Below are positions 31,531 through 41,212 of a stretch of DNA of 64,000 bases, in pieces. The stretch is from an uncultured Collinsella sp. (GTDB lineage Bacteria; Actinomycetota; Coriobacteriia; Coriobacteriales; Coriobacteriaceae), in NCBI GenBank assembly GCA_902491345.1, contig CABUHI010000009.1, positions 4,523-68,522 on the forward strand, in the 5' to 3' direction. Position 1 is the stretch's first letter, and each line of letters opens with the position of its first letter. Under the pieces are notes generated by a model. That model ran no database searches. It worked only from the letters and a program-made list of their open reading frames with translations, and was not told where the DNA came from. Position numbers and translations under genes: made by a program.

Positions 31531-34452
31531 ATGGAAACAAACGAGGTGCAGGGTGCCGAGCCGCAACAGCACAACGAGATCGACCAGCTCAATACCTGTC
31601 TCGTCGAGTTGTCGAAGCTCTACGGCGCACAGCAGCCCGAGGCCGAGTGCCTGCTCGCAGAAGCAACCAATGCCGCCGCCCGCCTAAACGACCGCATCGT
31701 GCGACTCAAAGCCGATGCCTACATCGATTCGCTCACGGGCCTGCCCAACCGCACCGCCTACGACTATGACATTGCGTGTGTTTGGGATCGACAGCTCGAA
31801 CACACGATTGCCTATATCGATATCGACGGTCTTAAAGTCTGCAACGACCATTTTGGACACCCAGCAGGCAACCGCTACATCATCAAGGTCGCCAACTGCC
31901 TTAAGCTGCACTGCCGTCCCGATGAGCGCCTCTACCGTATAGGCGGCGACGAGTTCGTGCTCATCTCTATAACCGATTCGGTTGAGATGCTCAACCAGCG
32001 GCTCGAGGCTTGCCGGGCTTCTCTTGCCACCTCGACGTTCGATGATGGCCAGACTCCCATGAGCTACAGCTACGGTTGCGCCCACGCCAATCCCCAGGCA
32101 GGCGATGTGCTCCACAAGATGGTAGCCGAGGCAGACCGGCGCATGTACGACTACAAACTCGCCAACGCCGCACGCAAACGTATGAATAAAGCGTTCAACG
32201 AGCGGTATCACGCACTCGATACCTTTGACGATTTTTTTGACGTGCAGGACCGCATCTTCCAGGCGCTATCGCTCACGGATACCGGACGCTACCTGTTTCT
32301 TTGCAACGTCGACACCAATCAGTCCCATTGGTCTCAAAACGCCGTACAGGATTTTGGCTTACCATCCGGAAACGTCTATCAGATGGATAAGGTATGGTCG
32401 CAACACATCCATCCCGACGACATCGATGCCTGGCGCCAGGATATCGAAGCGGTGATGTCCGGCAAAAAACGCCGTCACAGCATGAGCTATCGCGCCAAGG
32501 ATGCAAGCGGCCGATACGTTACTGTCACGTGCTCCGGCATCCGTCTTGACGGCAACGAAAGTGAGCCCACGCTGTTTGCCGGCTCCATCACAAACGCGAG
32601 CATTGTCGAAAGTACCGATCCCGCTACCGGTGTGGGCGATGTGCGCGCACTGATAGCGGCTATCGAGAAGCGTAGGGAACTCGCCAAGCCCACCGATTTG
32701 GTGGCGCTTAAGTTCGAGAACGTCGACCGTATCAATGCCGCCTACGGCTATCAAACGGGCAACGATGTTCTCATGGAGCTCACCGGGCGCATCCTGTCTC
32801 AGCTCCCCGGATCGTCCGAGTTCTTCCGCTCGTATGGTCTGCAGTTTGTTCTTATGTTTGACAGCCAGCCCGACATCGATCTTTCCGATGTTGCCCAAAG
32901 GCTGCGGCAAACGCTCATGGCCCCCATCACGGTGCATGACATCGCTATCGTCCCTGTCGCCCATACGGCCTTTGCGCGTTATTCGTCTATCGTCTCGCAG
33001 CCGCTCACGGTGCTGTCCGGCCTCAATCGCCGCCTTGACGCCGAGATGCGCAGCACGGCTCCGACACATCACAGTCCAAGCACTTTGACCCAAGTCGGTG
33101 GTTTTGCCGCGTACGACCGACGGGACAAGATGACCGGGCTCATGCGCGGCAATGATTTTCTACACGTCGCCGACACGCATCGTTCCGCGCACCCCAACGA
33201 AGACCGCGCCATTGTCGCCATCGACCTGGGACGCATGCGCGTCTTTAACGAGTGGTACGGACGCCAGGCAGGCGATATCCTCATTGCCGAGGTAGGAAGC
33301 GCGCTGCAGACGTTACAAGCCGATTGCGGCGGGATCGCCGGGTACTGGGGCCAGGACGACTTTGTCGCCTATCTCCCCGGCGACCGCAGGACCATCGATA
33401 CGCTCTACGAACGCATCCGGCGCATCGTCGCCACGCGCAACGACTCGGTCGGCTTTTTGCCCGCCTTCGGCGTTTGCCCCGTAGGTTCAGAAGAGCGCAT
33501 CAACATTTTGCTCTACGACCACGCAAAGGCCGCGCTCACCCGCGCGCGCCACGATTTTAGAGACCGCATCAAGTTCTTTGAACCCGAGACCTACGCGCAA
33601 CGCGAGCGCGAGGATCATCTGCTCTCGGCATTCCAGCACGCTCTAAACCAGGGACGGATAACCTTCCACATCCAGCCGCAATGTGACATGGAAACCAAAA
33701 AGATCATAGGCGGCGAAGCGCTAGCCCGCTGGAAAGACGAGGATGGCAGCTTTATCTCACCCGGTACGTTTGTACCGCTGCTCGAGCGCAACGGCTTCGC
33801 GGTGACGCTCGATCGCCATATTTGGAGCCTCGTTTTTGCATGGCTCTCCGAGCGTATGGCTCAGGGATTGCCCTGCGTGCCCATCTCCGTCAACATAAGC
33901 CAAACCGATTTGATCTCGGTTGACGTCGCCAAGCAGCTCGAACGCCTGGCAATGCGGTATGCCGTTCCCACGCATTACGTTAAGGCCGAAATCACCGAAA
34001 GTGCGTATGCCAATAATCCCGAGGATGTTACAACGCTCGCCAGCAAGCTCCGTTCTCTGGGCTTCTCTGTGCTCATCGACGATTTTGGCAGTGGATCGTC
34101 GTCGCTCAGCATGTTGCAAAAGATTGACGCCGATGTGATCAAACTCGACGGCCGTTTCATGCCCCTCGAAACCAGTCAGGCAGACAAGGGAGAAAGCATC
34201 GTCAAGTCTGTCATCAACATGTCTTGGCAAATCGGCATGTCCGTCATAGTCGAGGGCGTCGAGACCGACAAGCAAATCGCTTTTCTGCATGAACTCGGCG
34301 TGCGCTATGTCCAAGGTTTTTACTACTACCGCCCCATGCCGATCAATGCGTTCGAGGAGCTCATTGCCGACAGCGCATCCATTGACCCGCGCGGCATCCT
34401 GTTGCAGAACAGCAGCCGTACGCTGCCGCCGCAACATGGCGCCGCCTGTTAA
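31531..34452 (+). CDS. GGDEF-PAS-GGDEF-like x2-EAL cyclic-di-GMP protein, 973 aa
   Basis: Predicted bifunctional cyclic-di-GMP enzyme. First GGDEF domain (residues about 60-225) intact: RIGGDEF at 136-142. A PAS-like domain follows (about 245-365), then two GGDEF-fold domains with lost motifs (SYGLQF and YWGQDDF). A C-terminal EAL domain (about 690-960) has EAL at 729-731, SVNIS, EITES, DDFGSG, IKLD and EGVE, so phosphodiesterase activity is likely. No membrane segment or signal peptide. The start ATG is preceded by GAGGCGGGGGG. First of three tandem paralogues. Confidence 0.9.
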   Translation: METNEVQGAEPQQHNEIDQLNTCLVELSKLYGAQQPEAECLLAEATNAAARLNDRIVRLKADAYIDSLTGLPNRTAYDYDIACVWDRQLEHTIAYIDIDGLKVCNDHFGHPAGNRYIIKVANCLKLHCRPDERLYRIGGDEFVLISITDSVEMLNQRLEACRASLATSTFDDGQTPMSYSYGCAHANPQAGDVLHKMVAEADRRMYDYKLANAARKRMNKAFNERYHALDTFDDFFDVQDRIFQALSLTDTGRYLFLCNVDTNQSHWSQNAVQDFGLPSGNVYQMDKVWSQHIHPDDIDAWRQDIEAVMSGKKRRHSMSYRAKDASGRYVTVTCSGIRLDGNESEPTLFAGSITNASIVESTDPATGVGDVRALIAAIEKRRELAKPTDLVALKFENVDRINAAYGYQTGNDVLMELTGRILSQLPGSSEFFRSYGLQFVLMFDSQPDIDLSDVAQRLRQTLMAPITVHDIAIVPVAHTAFARYSSIVSQPLTVLSGLNRRLDAEMRSTAPTHHSPSTLTQVGGFAAYDRRDKMTGLMRGNDFLHVADTHRSAHPNEDRAIVAIDLGRMRVFNEWYGRQAGDILIAEVGSALQTLQADCGGIAGYWGQDDFVAYLPGDRRTIDTLYERIRRIVATRNDSVGFLPAFGVCPVGSEERINILLYDHAKAALTRARHDFRDRIKFFEPETYAQREREDHLLSAFQHALNQGRITFHIQPQCDMETKKIIGGEALARWKDEDGSFISPGTFVPLLERNGFAVTLDRHIWSLVFAWLSERMAQGLPCVPISVNISQTDLISVDVAKQLERLAMRYAVPTHYVKAEITESAYANNPEDVTTLASKLRSLGFSVLIDDFGSGSSSLSMLQKIDADVIKLDGRFMPLETSQADKGESIVKSVINMSWQIGMSVIVEGVETDKQIAFLHELGVRYVQGFYYYRPMPINAFEELIADSASIDPRGILLQNSSRTLPPQHGAAC

Positions 34453-34529
34453 CGACAAACGCCTTTAGCCCCCACCGCGCAGCGCAACCAGCGCGCCACA
34501 GCGCCTCGACCCAAGAAAGCAGCGTAGCT

Positions 34530-37247
34530 ATGGATAGTGCCAACAACTATACCGAGACGCTCGAAAAGACCGTCCGCGGCCTTCTCAAACGTCAGGAGGA
34601 TCTGATCAGGACCGCCTTTACCGACCAGCTTACCGGGCTTGGCAACCGTGGCGGCTTTACCCGTTCCCTCGAGGAGCTCTGGGAGCAGGACACCCCCGTA
34701 ACCATGGCGTTTATCGACATCGATAACCTTAAGCACTGCAACGACATCTTTGGACATGACGAGGGCAACCGCTATATTTTGCAGGTAAGCCTCTATCTCA
34801 AGCTGTATATGAAGGTAGACGAAGCGGCATTTCGTCTGGGAGGCGACGAGTTTGCCATCCTGTCTACGATTGCAACCGAGGACGACCTCGCCGAACGTCT
34901 GGAACGCTGCCGAACGGTCTTGCTCAAAAACAACGATTCCGAGATGCCCCGCTCGTTTAGCTACGGAGTGTCGCATGCCGACCCCGCCCTGGGCGAAGCC
35001 CGCAATCGCATGACGCTCGATGCCGACCATCGCATGTACGACTACAAGCTACGTCATGCCATGCACCTCGATCGACGCAATATCACGCAAGTCCACGCCG
35101 ACGACTTCGAAATAAGCGACCGCGTTTTCGACGCCTTTTCGATGCTCAACGAGGGCCGCTATTTCTTTATCGAAAACTTGGACAAACATCGCACCCTCTG
35201 GTCACAAGGTGCCTTGCGCGATCTCGGTCTCCCCTCGGAGCACATAGACAACTGTCGCGATTACTGGAAAACGCGCGTCCATCCCAATGACCTTGAGGCC
35301 TACATCAACGACATCGACCAAGTCTATAACGGCACCAAGCACCGTCGCGTCATGCAGTATCGTGTGCGCAACGCCGTCGGCGACTACGTCCTTTGCCGTG
35401 CTCGCGGGTTTCGTATCGACGGCGACGGAAATGTCCCCTCGCTCTATGTCGGCGAGCTCGTCAACCACTCACTTGCCGAAACCGTCGATGCCGCGACGGG
35501 CCTCGGTACGCAGCGCATGCTGGTCAACGCTATCGATGCCTGCCGTCGCGACCATTGCAAGACGGGGCTTATAGCGGTGCGCGTTCGTGGCACGGCGAAG
35601 CTCAACGAGCTCTACGGAGCCGAGGCTGTCGACAACATGCTTGCCGAATACGCAGGTCGTATGCTGTCGATCACCCACGGCAGGAGTAGGGTCTACCGTT
35701 CACGAAGCGTCCAATTCGTCGTGCTCAGCAGCGATTTGGACCATGAGGCATTCGAGCAACTGACTTGCCACCTTAAAGAGGCCGTTTTCGCTCCTGTTCA
35801 AATCGCGGGCGACACCATTACTCCCGTCTGTCTTGTCGTTCCGGCCTTTTACGAGTACTTAACTCATCAAACGACTGCCGTCTTAGGCGAACTCGAGCGT
35901 CGCCTTCGCACGGCCGGCGGGCTTGTTCCCAACGACAGCCTCCCCATACCCGAGGCGGAGCGCAAAAGCGCCATAGCCGAACGCATCGACTTGCTCACGG
36001 GCCTCTATCGACCCAGCGAGTTTATGCGGCGCGCCAACGCATTTCTCAAGACAAGGCGCGACGGTGCCTGGTGCATCGCCACGGTCGACATGGGTCACAT
36101 GCGCCTGTTTAATGAATGGCACGGCCAGGCCGAGGGCGACCGCGTGCTCGCCGATGTGGGCACGGTCCTCAAGGACATCGAGAATGCCGATATGGGCGTC
36201 GCAGGATACTGGGGCCAAGATGACTTTTGCATACTCATCCCCTTTAAGCACATCACCGTCCGTCAAATCTACAACCGCGTTCGCGAGGCCGTAGCTAGGC
36301 ATGATGACGGCGTAGGTTTTTGGCCGTCCATGGGCGTTTACCCCATCGACTCCAGTGAGGAAATCACCATCGATGCGCAGGCGAAGGCCATGTTTACCAA
36401 TCGGCGCGCAAAAAACGACTTCAAGGAGCGCATTGCCATTTTCTGCCCCGCGGAGTACGAGCGCGAAGTCGTGTTCCACCGCACGCTGACCGAATTCCAG
36501 TACGCGCTCTCGGACGGTCGCATTACCTACCACTTGCAACCCCAGGTCGATATGGAAACCGGCGAGATTATTGGTGCCGAAGCGCTCACCCGCTGGATTG
36601 ACAAGGACGGCTCTCTCATTTCGCCCGCAACGTTTATCCCCGCACTCGAGGAAAGCGGCTTTGTAGTGACGCTCGACAAGTACATTTGGCAGGGTGTCGC
36701 CATATGGCTTCGCGAGCGTCTCGATCGCGGTCTTCGCGTGGTTCCGATCTCGCTTAATGTGTCGCGCGTGGATATCCTTGCCTGCGACGTTGCCGAACAT
36801 ATGGGGGCACTCGCCGCCCAATACAACCTACCGCCCGAGCTCATGCGTATCGAGATCACCGAGACGGCTTATACGGGAGAGTCCGAGGCCGTGGACAAAC
36901 TGACAGCCGACCTGCACACCCGCGGCTTCTCGACCTATATGGACGATTTTGGCACCGGCCAGTCCACGCTCGCGATGCTCAAGAACGTCAACGTCGACGT
37001 CATCAAGCTCGACCGCACGTTTGTGTCCATCGACGGCGATCATGGCCGCAGCACGCAAATCATTTCATCGATGCTCGAGATGGCGCATTCGCTCCATCTG
37101 CCCGTCGTGGTCGAAGGCGTCGAGACAAATGAGCAGGCGAACGTGCTACGGCAAATGGGCGCCCGCGACGCTCAAGGCTTCCTCTACTATCGTCCCATGC
37201 CAGCGAAGGATTTTGAGGCATTGCTCGATGGTGGCAATAACAACTGA
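34530..37247 (+). CDS. GGDEF-PAS-GGDEF-like x2-EAL cyclic-di-GMP protein, 905 aa
   Basis: Paralogue of the preceding gene with the same domain order but a shorter N-terminus. LGGDEF at 103-108 is intact. The PAS-like part includes FFIENLDKH and VHPNDLEAY. The second and third GGDEF folds carry RSVQF and YWGQDDF in place of the motif. The EAL domain has EAL at 684-686, SLNVS, EITET, DDFGTG, IKLD and EGVE. Starts 77 bp after the first gene, with a weak ribosome binding site, so both may share a transcript. Cytosolic; presumably sets cyclic-di-GMP in response to a PAS ligand. Confidence 0.9.
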   Translation: MDSANNYTETLEKTVRGLLKRQEDLIRTAFTDQLTGLGNRGGFTRSLEELWEQDTPVTMAFIDIDNLKHCNDIFGHDEGNRYILQVSLYLKLYMKVDEAAFRLGGDEFAILSTIATEDDLAERLERCRTVLLKNNDSEMPRSFSYGVSHADPALGEARNRMTLDADHRMYDYKLRHAMHLDRRNITQVHADDFEISDRVFDAFSMLNEGRYFFIENLDKHRTLWSQGALRDLGLPSEHIDNCRDYWKTRVHPNDLEAYINDIDQVYNGTKHRRVMQYRVRNAVGDYVLCRARGFRIDGDGNVPSLYVGELVNHSLAETVDAATGLGTQRMLVNAIDACRRDHCKTGLIAVRVRGTAKLNELYGAEAVDNMLAEYAGRMLSITHGRSRVYRSRSVQFVVLSSDLDHEAFEQLTCHLKEAVFAPVQIAGDTITPVCLVVPAFYEYLTHQTTAVLGELERRLRTAGGLVPNDSLPIPEAERKSAIAERIDLLTGLYRPSEFMRRANAFLKTRRDGAWCIATVDMGHMRLFNEWHGQAEGDRVLADVGTVLKDIENADMGVAGYWGQDDFCILIPFKHITVRQIYNRVREAVARHDDGVGFWPSMGVYPIDSSEEITIDAQAKAMFTNRRAKNDFKERIAIFCPAEYEREVVFHRTLTEFQYALSDGRITYHLQPQVDMETGEIIGAEALTRWIDKDGSLISPATFIPALEESGFVVTLDKYIWQGVAIWLRERLDRGLRVVPISLNVSRVDILACDVAEHMGALAAQYNLPPELMRIEITETAYTGESEAVDKLTADLHTRGFSTYMDDFGTGQSTLAMLKNVNVDVIKLDRTFVSIDGDHGRSTQIISSMLEMAHSLHLPVVVEGVETNEQANVLRQMGARDAQGFLYYRPMPAKDFEALLDGGNNN

Positions 37248-37305
37248 TACGCTCGCGCGCAAAACGCCACCGCCGAAGGGGGAATTTGCCTCCATTAGCT
37301 AACTT

Positions 37306-37336
37306 ATATCCCCAATTCAAACCAAATTGGGGATAT
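37306..37336 (+). promoter_or_regulatory. Perfect inverted repeat before the third cyclic-di-GMP gene
   Basis: ATATCCCCAATT and AATTGGGGATAT with a 7-nt spacer, 38 bp before the start codon. Either an operator or an mRNA leader hairpin; no U-run. Confidence 0.6.
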
Positions 37337-37374
37337 GATACAAACCGCTGTTCCGCCCAAGGAGGTTATCCATC

Positions 37375-38904
37375 ATGAACGAATCATATCGCCTGGGCGA
37401 GCAATCGATTATTGTCTATCTTCAGCGACTTGCGAATGGCATCTCGACCGCCGAACTCGATGTTGCCGCGCTGCCTGCTGAGCTACGCGCCGTTGGCGAG
37501 CAACTGCAAAAGACGCATGCCATCCTGCAACAAGAGCGCCGGCTGCTTGAGAGCAACGCCTATATCGACCCGCTCACCAACTTGGGCAACCGCAGCGGAC
37601 TCGACCGTCACGTCGAGCAACTCTGGCGCAAAGGCGGCCCCTTCACCTGCGCCTATATTGACATCGACCATCTCAAGCATTGCAATGATAGGTTTGGCCA
37701 CGCCGAAGGCAATCGCTATATTCTGAGCATCTGCCGCACGCTCTCCGAAACCATGGAGCACGATGAGATGCTGTTCCGTATCGGTGGAGACGAGTTTGTG
37801 CTTATCTCCCTCTCCGCAAACGAGACTGAACTCGAGCAGCGCTTGGAGCAGATACGCGCCGGGCTGGTCGAGGCGAGCTCAGGTGGCAAGGCACCCATGA
37901 TCGCCAGCTTTAGCTTTGGCTGCTCGCGCGTCGATCCACTTGCTGGCGACACGCGTCGCCAGATGACGATGGATGCCGATCGCAAGATGTATCGCTATAA
38001 GCTTATGCATCGTGTGCAGCAACCGAAAGACGATGACGCCCCGCAACGCCCAATCGTCGATCAGCTTCCCTGCAACGACCGCGTATTCCAAGCGATCTCC
38101 ATGAGCTCCGAGACGCGCTATCCGTTCATCCTTAACCTCGATACTGGAGAATCGCAATGGTCGGTCAACGCCGTGCGCGATTTTGACCTGCCTTCCCAGC
38201 ACCCTTTTAACTCGGTCGATATGTGGCTTGCCCGCGTTCATCCCGAGGACCGCGACAACGTACGAGCCGAGCTCGATATGGTGATACACGGCACATGGCA
38301 CTTCCACTACATGCAGTATCGCGTAATGGATGCCACCGGAGCGTACGTGCTTTGCGACTGCACGGGCTACCGCTTGGACGGCACCGATACCGAGCCCAGC
38401 ATGTATGTGGGCATTATCGTCAACCGAAGCCTAGCGGATACGACCGACTCAGTAACGGGCCTGGGCGATGTCCACGCACTGGTCAACGCTATTGGAGAGA
38501 TGCGCCACGTGCCGCACGAGGCAGGTTTTATTGCCATTAAGGTCGACGATATCGCCGAGGTCAATGCCCGCTTTGGATTCGATGCAGGCGACCGCGTGCT
38601 CGCCGAAAGCGCCGCCTGCCTCATGGATTGTTCGCGCGGCAAGGGCCGCCTGTTCCGCTCGACGGGGCCGATGTTCGTGGCACTCTTCGATGAGCTCGGC
38701 CCCGAGGCGATCGACGAGATCGCAAGCGACATCGAGCGGTTCCTGGGTTCGCCCGTGCTCTTTGGCCCATTTGAATATCAGCCGCCCATTCGCGTGGCCA
38801 CGCTCCATCTGGACGGCGTCGACCGTCAGCCCGTTTCGATTTTGAACGAGCTCAAAGCGTTGCTCGGGAAAGCCGTGCAGGTGCCAGGTACCAAACTGGA
38901 TTAG
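37375..38904 (+). CDS. GGDEF-PAS-GGDEF-like diguanylate cyclase, 509 aa
   Basis: Third tandem paralogue, ending where the others continue into the third GGDEF fold and EAL. An intact RIGGDEF is at 135-141. The PAS-like domain (FILNLDTGESQWSVNAVRDF, then RVHPEDRDNV) is clearly related to the other two. The second GGDEF fold is degenerate (RSTGPMF). It should therefore only make cyclic-di-GMP. AAGGAGG lies 9 nt before ATG. A separate inverted repeat in its leader suggests its own control. It might have arisen by duplication with loss of the EAL part. Confidence 0.9.
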   Translation: MNESYRLGEQSIIVYLQRLANGISTAELDVAALPAELRAVGEQLQKTHAILQQERRLLESNAYIDPLTNLGNRSGLDRHVEQLWRKGGPFTCAYIDIDHLKHCNDRFGHAEGNRYILSICRTLSETMEHDEMLFRIGGDEFVLISLSANETELEQRLEQIRAGLVEASSGGKAPMIASFSFGCSRVDPLAGDTRRQMTMDADRKMYRYKLMHRVQQPKDDDAPQRPIVDQLPCNDRVFQAISMSSETRYPFILNLDTGESQWSVNAVRDFDLPSQHPFNSVDMWLARVHPEDRDNVRAELDMVIHGTWHFHYMQYRVMDATGAYVLCDCTGYRLDGTDTEPSMYVGIIVNRSLADTTDSVTGLGDVHALVNAIGEMRHVPHEAGFIAIKVDDIAEVNARFGFDAGDRVLAESAACLMDCSRGKGRLFRSTGPMFVALFDELGPEAIDEIASDIERFLGSPVLFGPFEYQPPIRVATLHLDGVDRQPVSILNELKALLGKAVQVPGTKLD

Positions 38905-38978
38905 CACCGCGCCCACACCGCCTCCCCCATCGTGCGATAATCCTCTGCAGAAGTCACCGACAGCAGAGGGAGTTTGTG

Positions 38979-39602
38979 ATGAAGGTTCTTTTGGTCAATG
39001 GCAGCCCCAAGGCAAACGGCAACACCGCCCGCGCACTCGCCGAAGTCGCCGAGCAGCTCATTGCCGAAGGCATTGATACCGAGGTGTTTCAGCTGGGCGC
39101 CAAGCCCATTCGCGATTGTATCGGTTGCGGCCAGTGCGGCAAGCTCGGCGGTCGCTGCACCTTTGACGACGACGTGGTGAACGAGCTCATCGCTGCCGCC
39201 GAGCAGGCAGATGGCTTTGTCTTTGGCTCGCCTGTCTACTACGCGCACCCCAGCGGCCGCATTCTTTCGGCCCTCGATCGCGCCTTCTATGCCGGCAGCA
39301 AGGCCTTTGCGCACAAGCCGGGCGCTGCCATCGCCGTCGCCCGTCGCGGCGGCACGTCGACGACCTTCGACGTACTCAACAAGTACTTCACCATCAACCA
39401 GATGCCCGTGGTTGCCTCCACGTACTGGAACAACGTCTTTGGTGCCATGCCGGGCGAGGCCGCCCAGGATGCCGAGGGCCTGGCCACCATGCGCAACATC
39501 GGCAAGAACATGGCCTGGCTTCTGCATTGTATCGAAGCAGGACAGGCCGCCGGCATCGAAGCCCCCGAAGCCGATCGCGAGCGCACCAACTTCATCAGGT
39601 AG
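38979..39602 (+). CDS. Flavodoxin-like FMN-dependent oxidoreductase, 207 aa
   Basis: NADPH-dependent FMN reductase/iron-sulfur flavoprotein-like. The flavin loop is LLVNGSPKANGNT. A cysteine cluster CIGCGQCGKLGGRC (residues about 47-60) is typical of the iron-sulfur flavoprotein branch. GSPVYYAHPSG is the second flavin contact. The ATG directly after GTG is chosen, with GAGGGAG upstream. An ArsC-like gene follows 11 bp later, probably in the same operon. Likely role in electron transfer or quinone/nitro reduction. Confidence 0.88.
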   Translation: MKVLLVNGSPKANGNTARALAEVAEQLIAEGIDTEVFQLGAKPIRDCIGCGQCGKLGGRCTFDDDVVNELIAAAEQADGFVFGSPVYYAHPSGRILSALDRAFYAGSKAFAHKPGAAIAVARRGGTSTTFDVLNKYFTINQMPVVASTYWNNVFGAMPGEAAQDAEGLATMRNIGKNMAWLLHCIEAGQAAGIEAPEADRERTNFIR

Positions 39603-39613
39603 AACGGCGGAAC

Positions 39614-39955
39614 ATGAATATCCAGATTTTTGGCACCAAAAAGTCTTTCGACACCAAGAAGGCGCAGCGTTATTTTAAGGAGCGCCGCATTAAGGTGCAG
39701 TTTATCGACCTTAAGGAAAAGGAGATGAGCAAGGGCGAGCTCACGAGCGTGATGCAGGCGGTCGGCGGCATCGACAAGCTGCTCAACCCCAAGGCTAAGG
39801 ACGAGGAGACGCTCGCGCTCATCCAGCACCTCACCCCTAGCCAGCGCTTCGATAAACTGCTCGAGAATCAGCAGGTTCTAGCCGAGCCCATCGTGCGCAA
39901 CGGCAAAAAGGCCACCGTCGGTTATTGCCCCGATGTGTGGGGAGCCTGGGAGTAG
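39614..39955 (+). CDS. ArsC/Spx-family protein lacking the active-site cysteine, 113 aa
   Basis: Thioredoxin-fold protein of the ArsC/Spx family: IQIFGTKKSFDTKKAQRYF at the N-terminus, then IDLKEKEMSKGEL and a late PIVRNGKKATVGY. Family members have Cys at the position occupied here by Ser (FGTKKS), and the Spx-type second Cys is Thr. Without the thiol it should not be an arsenate reductase. It lies 11 bp after the flavoprotein gene. Perhaps it acts as a binding or regulatory protein. Confidence 0.82.
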   Translation: MNIQIFGTKKSFDTKKAQRYFKERRIKVQFIDLKEKEMSKGELTSVMQAVGGIDKLLNPKAKDEETLALIQHLTPSQRFDKLLENQQVLAEPIVRNGKKATVGYCPDVWGAWE

Positions 39956-40041
39956 CCTGTGTTATTTGCCGGCGCGTGGGTATAAGAGCAGGCGTTTGGC
40001 ATAAGATTTAACTGTAAGCCATGTCTAACAAAGGAGGGCAC

Positions 40042-41172
40042 ATGCCCAACAAACCCGTGAAGATCATCATGCTTACCGGATACCTCGGTGCCGGCAAGAC
40101 CACGCTGCTCAACCACATCCTCGCTAACGACGGCGGCATCCGCGCCGCCGTGATCGTCAACGATATCGGCGAGATCAACGTCGACGCCAGCCTTATCGCC
40201 GACGGCGGCCTTTCCGAGACCGACGACCTCATCCCGCTCACCAACGGCTGCATCTGCTGCACGCTTTCGGACGACCTTGCTAACCAGCTGCAGGGCATCG
40301 CCGATTCGGGCAACTTCGACTACATCATCATCGAGGCTTCGGGCATTTGCGAGCCTATCCCCATCGCCTACACCATCTCGAGCTTCTGCGACGAGGCCAA
40401 GGTGGGCGGCGAGCCCAAGCTCGCGCTCGACAACATCGTGGCCGTGGTCGATTGCGCCCGCATGTATGACGAGTTCAACGGCGGTCGCGACCTGCTGGCC
40501 GAGGATATCGACGAAGACGACATCGAGAGCCTGCTCATCCAGCAGATCGAGTTCTGCTCCACGCTGATCCTCAACAAGACCGATACCGTGACGCCCGAGC
40601 AGATCGCCGAGCTCAAGGCCATCGTGCGCAGCCTGCAGAAAGACGCCGTGATCGTCGAGGCCCAAAACGGTGAGGTCCCCATGGAGGAGCTGCTCGATAC
40701 CGGCCGCTTCGACTTTATGCGCGCCTACAACTCCGCCGCTTGGATCGAGGCCATGGAGCATCCCGAGGAGCACGACGACCCCGAGGTGCTCGAGTACGAC
40801 ATCGAGACCTTTGTGTACTCGCGCCGCAAGCCGTTTGACCTGCAGAAGTTCACCGATTTTGTTGAGCAGGAGTGGCCCGACGAGGTCATCCGCGTCAAGG
40901 GTCCGCTGTGGCAGACCGGCAATCCGGACATGTGCTACATGTTCGAGCAGGCGGGCCACCAGATGCGCTTAATGGAGAACGGCCTGTTTGTCGATTCGGC
41001 GCCCGAGGGCGAGAAGCAGAAGATCATCGACGAGAACCCCGAGATCATGCAGATTTGGGACGACGAGACGGGCGACCGCATGACGAGCCTGTGCATCATC
41101 GGCCGTCACATGGACAAGGATGCACTCATCGCCTCCCTTGATGCCTGTCTGACCGACTGGCACCGCGCCTAG
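40042..41172 (+). CDS. CobW/COG0523 G3E GTPase, 376 aa
   Basis: Metal-chaperone GTPase. Walker A GYLGAGKTT, metal-binding CxCC motif (NGCICCTL), Walker B region IIIEASGICEP and the guanine-specificity NKTD are all present, followed by the CobW C-terminal domain. AAGGAGGG lies 3-4 nt before the chosen ATG. COG0523 proteins deliver zinc, cobalt or other metals to client enzymes. No Zur box or metal enzyme neighbour indicates which metal. Monocistronic, with a strong terminator. Confidence 0.9.
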   Translation: MPNKPVKIIMLTGYLGAGKTTLLNHILANDGGIRAAVIVNDIGEINVDASLIADGGLSETDDLIPLTNGCICCTLSDDLANQLQGIADSGNFDYIIIEASGICEPIPIAYTISSFCDEAKVGGEPKLALDNIVAVVDCARMYDEFNGGRDLLAEDIDEDDIESLLIQQIEFCSTLILNKTDTVTPEQIAELKAIVRSLQKDAVIVEAQNGEVPMEELLDTGRFDFMRAYNSAAWIEAMEHPEEHDDPEVLEYDIETFVYSRRKPFDLQKFTDFVEQEWPDEVIRVKGPLWQTGNPDMCYMFEQAGHQMRLMENGLFVDSAPEGEKQKIIDENPEIMQIWDDETGDRMTSLCIIGRHMDKDALIASLDACLTDWHRA

Positions 41173-41212
41173 GTTTATCCAAGCGGGCATTTTTCCGCCT
41201 ACGTAACCGCCA

